64,000 nucleotides of DNA, from positions 62,001-126,000 of the forward strand of contig CANJCB010000003.1 in the NCBI GenBank assembly GCA_947473305.1. The letters run 5' to 3'. Source of the DNA: Rhodospirillales bacterium. GTDB lineage: Bacteria; Pseudomonadota; Alphaproteobacteria; ATCC43930; CGMCC-115725. A model generated the notes under the pieces. The model did no database searches, had not been told where the DNA came from, and saw only the letters and a program-made list of their open reading frames with translations. Shown piece after piece: positions 62,941-64,000 of this stretch. The position numbers and the translations under genes were made by a program. The stretch's first letter is position 1; each line of letters begins with the position of its first letter.

Positions 62941-63870
62941 ATGGAACTGAGCGCCGCCGTCAAACGCATCCTCGCCAACTACGAGAGCGACAATCCCGGC
63001 ACCAAGGCCAATCTCGCCCGCATCCTGATGCAGGGGCGTCTCGGCGGCACCGGCAAGCTCGTGATCCTGCCGGTGGACCAGGGCTTCGAGCACGGCCCCG
63101 CCCGGAGCTTCGCGCCCAACCCGGCGGGCTATGATCCGCATTACCATTTCCAACTCGCCATCGACGCCGGGCTTTCGGCCTATGCCGCACCCCTGGGCAT
63201 GATCGAGGCGGGCGCCGCCACCTTCGCCGGAGCGATCCCGACGATCCTGAAGGTCAACAGCTCCAACAGCCTCGCCCGCGCCAAGGAGGACCCCTCGCAA
63301 GCCCTGACGGGCAGTGTGCAAGACGCCCTGCGGCTTGGCTGCTCGGCCATCGGCTTCACGATCTATCCCGGCTCCGATGTCGCCTTCGACATGATGGGCC
63401 AGATCTCCGCCATGGCCGAGGAAGCGAAGTCCGTGGGTCTGGCGGTCGTCGTCTGGTCCTATCCGCGCGGCGGCAATCTTTCCAAGGCCGGCGAGACGGC
63501 CATCGACATCTGCGCCTATGCCGCCCATATGGCGGCGCTGCTCGGCGCCCATATCATCAAGGTGAAACCGCCGACCGAGGCGCTGGAACTCGACGCCGCC
63601 AAGAAGGTCTACGAGAGCCAGAAGATCGACATCTCCACCCCGGCGGCCCGCATCAAGCATGTGGTGCAGTCCTGCTTCAACGGCCGCCGCATCGTCGTCT
63701 TCTCCGGCGGCGAGGCTAAGGACATGGAGGGCGTCTGCAACGAGGCCCGCGCCATCCGCGACGGCGGCGGCAACGGCTCGATCATCGGCCGCAACACCTT
63801 CCAGCGGCCAAGGGACGAGGCGCTGAAGCTCCTCGACACCATCGTCAAGATCTACCAGGGTCAGGCATAA
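62941..63870 (+). CDS. Fructose-bisphosphate aldolase class I (DhnA/FbaB type)
   Basis: 309 residues. Marks are [20 protein letters not shown] at 41-60, the Schiff-base Lys in HIIKVKPP, and phosphate-binding FSGGEAKD and [11 protein letters not shown]. It cleaves fructose-1,6-bisphosphate to triose phosphates. The archaeal-type class I enzyme is common in alphaproteobacteria. It is followed by thiE after 4 bp. Confidence 0.95.
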   Translation: MELSAAVKRILANYESDNPGTKANLARILMQGRLGGTGKLVILPVDQGFEHGPARSFAPNPAGYDPHYHFQLAIDAGLSAYAAPLGMIEAGAATFAGAIPTILKVNSSNSLARAKEDPSQALTGSVQDALRLGCSAIGFTIYPGSDVAFDMMGQISAMAEEAKSVGLAVVVWSYPRGGNLSKAGETAIDICAYAAHMAALLGAHIIKVKPPTEALELDAAKKVYESQKIDISTPAARIKHVVQSCFNGRRIVVFSGGEAKDMEGVCNEARAIRDGGGNGSIIGRNTFQRPRDEALKLLDTIVKIYQGQA

Positions 63871-63874
63871 GGGC

Positions 63875-64000
63875 TTGAGCGACAGCGAGACGCCCGCCCG
63901 CCTCTACCTGATCACTCCGCCGGCCCTGGAGCCGGCGGATTTCGCTCCTCGCCTCACCGCGGCGCTCGACGGGGGCGATGTCGCTTGCCTGCAACTGCGC
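63875..64000 (+). CDS. thiE: Thiamine-phosphate synthase, N-terminal part (runs off window)
   Basis: 42 codons from a TTG. The segment [20 protein letters not shown] and the ending DVACLQLR match the first strand of ThiE (LYLIT..) and the strand that opens the substrate pocket. The start choice is uncertain because the fba stop is only 4 bp upstream and no strong ribosome site is visible. Confidence 0.82.
   Translation, partial: MSDSETPARLYLITPPALEPADFAPRLTAALDGGDVACLQLR

Noticed and set aside
1-64000. CRISPR arrays, tRNA or rRNA genes, prophage or plasmid genes
   Set aside because: No regularly spaced repeats, no tRNA-like cloverleaf and no phage structural genes were recognised on reading both strands.

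Overview
The window is GC-rich chromosomal DNA from an alphaproteobacterium, most like a Rhodospirillales-type organism. That placement is an inference from gene order: serC-serA-hisZ-purA; ruvCAB-ybgC-tolQRAB-pal-cpoB-tilS-ftsH-folP-glmM; tkt-gap-fba-thiE; and zapA followed by 6S RNA. No species can be named from sequence alone.

Layout. (1) 1-7.4 kb, housekeeping: the tail of an alpha/beta hydrolase, a GMC oxidoreductase, then purA, hisZ, serA and serC, all leftward. A two-hairpin leader precedes serC. (2) 7.4-38.3 kb, an accessory catabolic region. It opens with a deleted IS3-type transposase relic and closes with a deleted IS110-type relic. Between them lie two orphan family-5 solute-binding proteins, a methylaspartate ammonia-lyase with its full catalytic set, a DHA2 exporter, a crotonase, a CobW GTPase next to a 2-hydroxyacid dehydrogenase, and an AsmA protein. 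An overlapping operon (crotonase, Rieske oxygenase alpha and beta, HpaI aldolase) faces a MarR regulator. A hydrolase / PhyH dioxygenase / FAH operon follows, then a RidA / Pht5-like / formamidase-like / amidohydrolase operon. Last come a MetE-like protein, an MmgE/PrpD protein, a thiolase-like/DUF35 pair and an OYE-family reductase. This set looks built to take up and dismantle amide-, aromatic- or CoA-linked organic acids; the substrates are not identifiable here. (3) 38.3-54.7 kb, a dense leftward housekeeping block (ruvC to glmM, thiD and a GNAT gene) with many 1-4 bp overlaps. (4) 54.8-57.9 kb: ymdB, 6S RNA, zapA and a small coiled-coil gene leftward, plus an outer-membrane beta-barrel gene. 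(5) 58-64 kb: a rhomboid protease, then tkt, gap, a small gene, fba and the start of thiE rightward.

The most unusual structure is an interspersed palindromic repeat at four loci (111-240, 4371-4527, 27794-27930, 45432-45656). Each copy has a fixed outer hairpin and an inner hairpin whose arms differ between copies yet still pair, which is covariation-like. At the fourth locus three half-units lie inside one open frame that joins a DUF559 (Vsr-like) endonuclease domain to TilS, giving a 639-codon fused ORF. A link between DUF559 nucleases and this repeat family is proposed as the main hypothesis from this window.

Other points of interest are a well-supported 6S RNA with a 14-bp closing stem, paired 23-bp operators in the 31.6 kb divergent promoter, three 11-bp direct repeats before the DHA2 exporter, and a long hairpin upstream of the IS110 relic that may be a fossil bridge-RNA locus.
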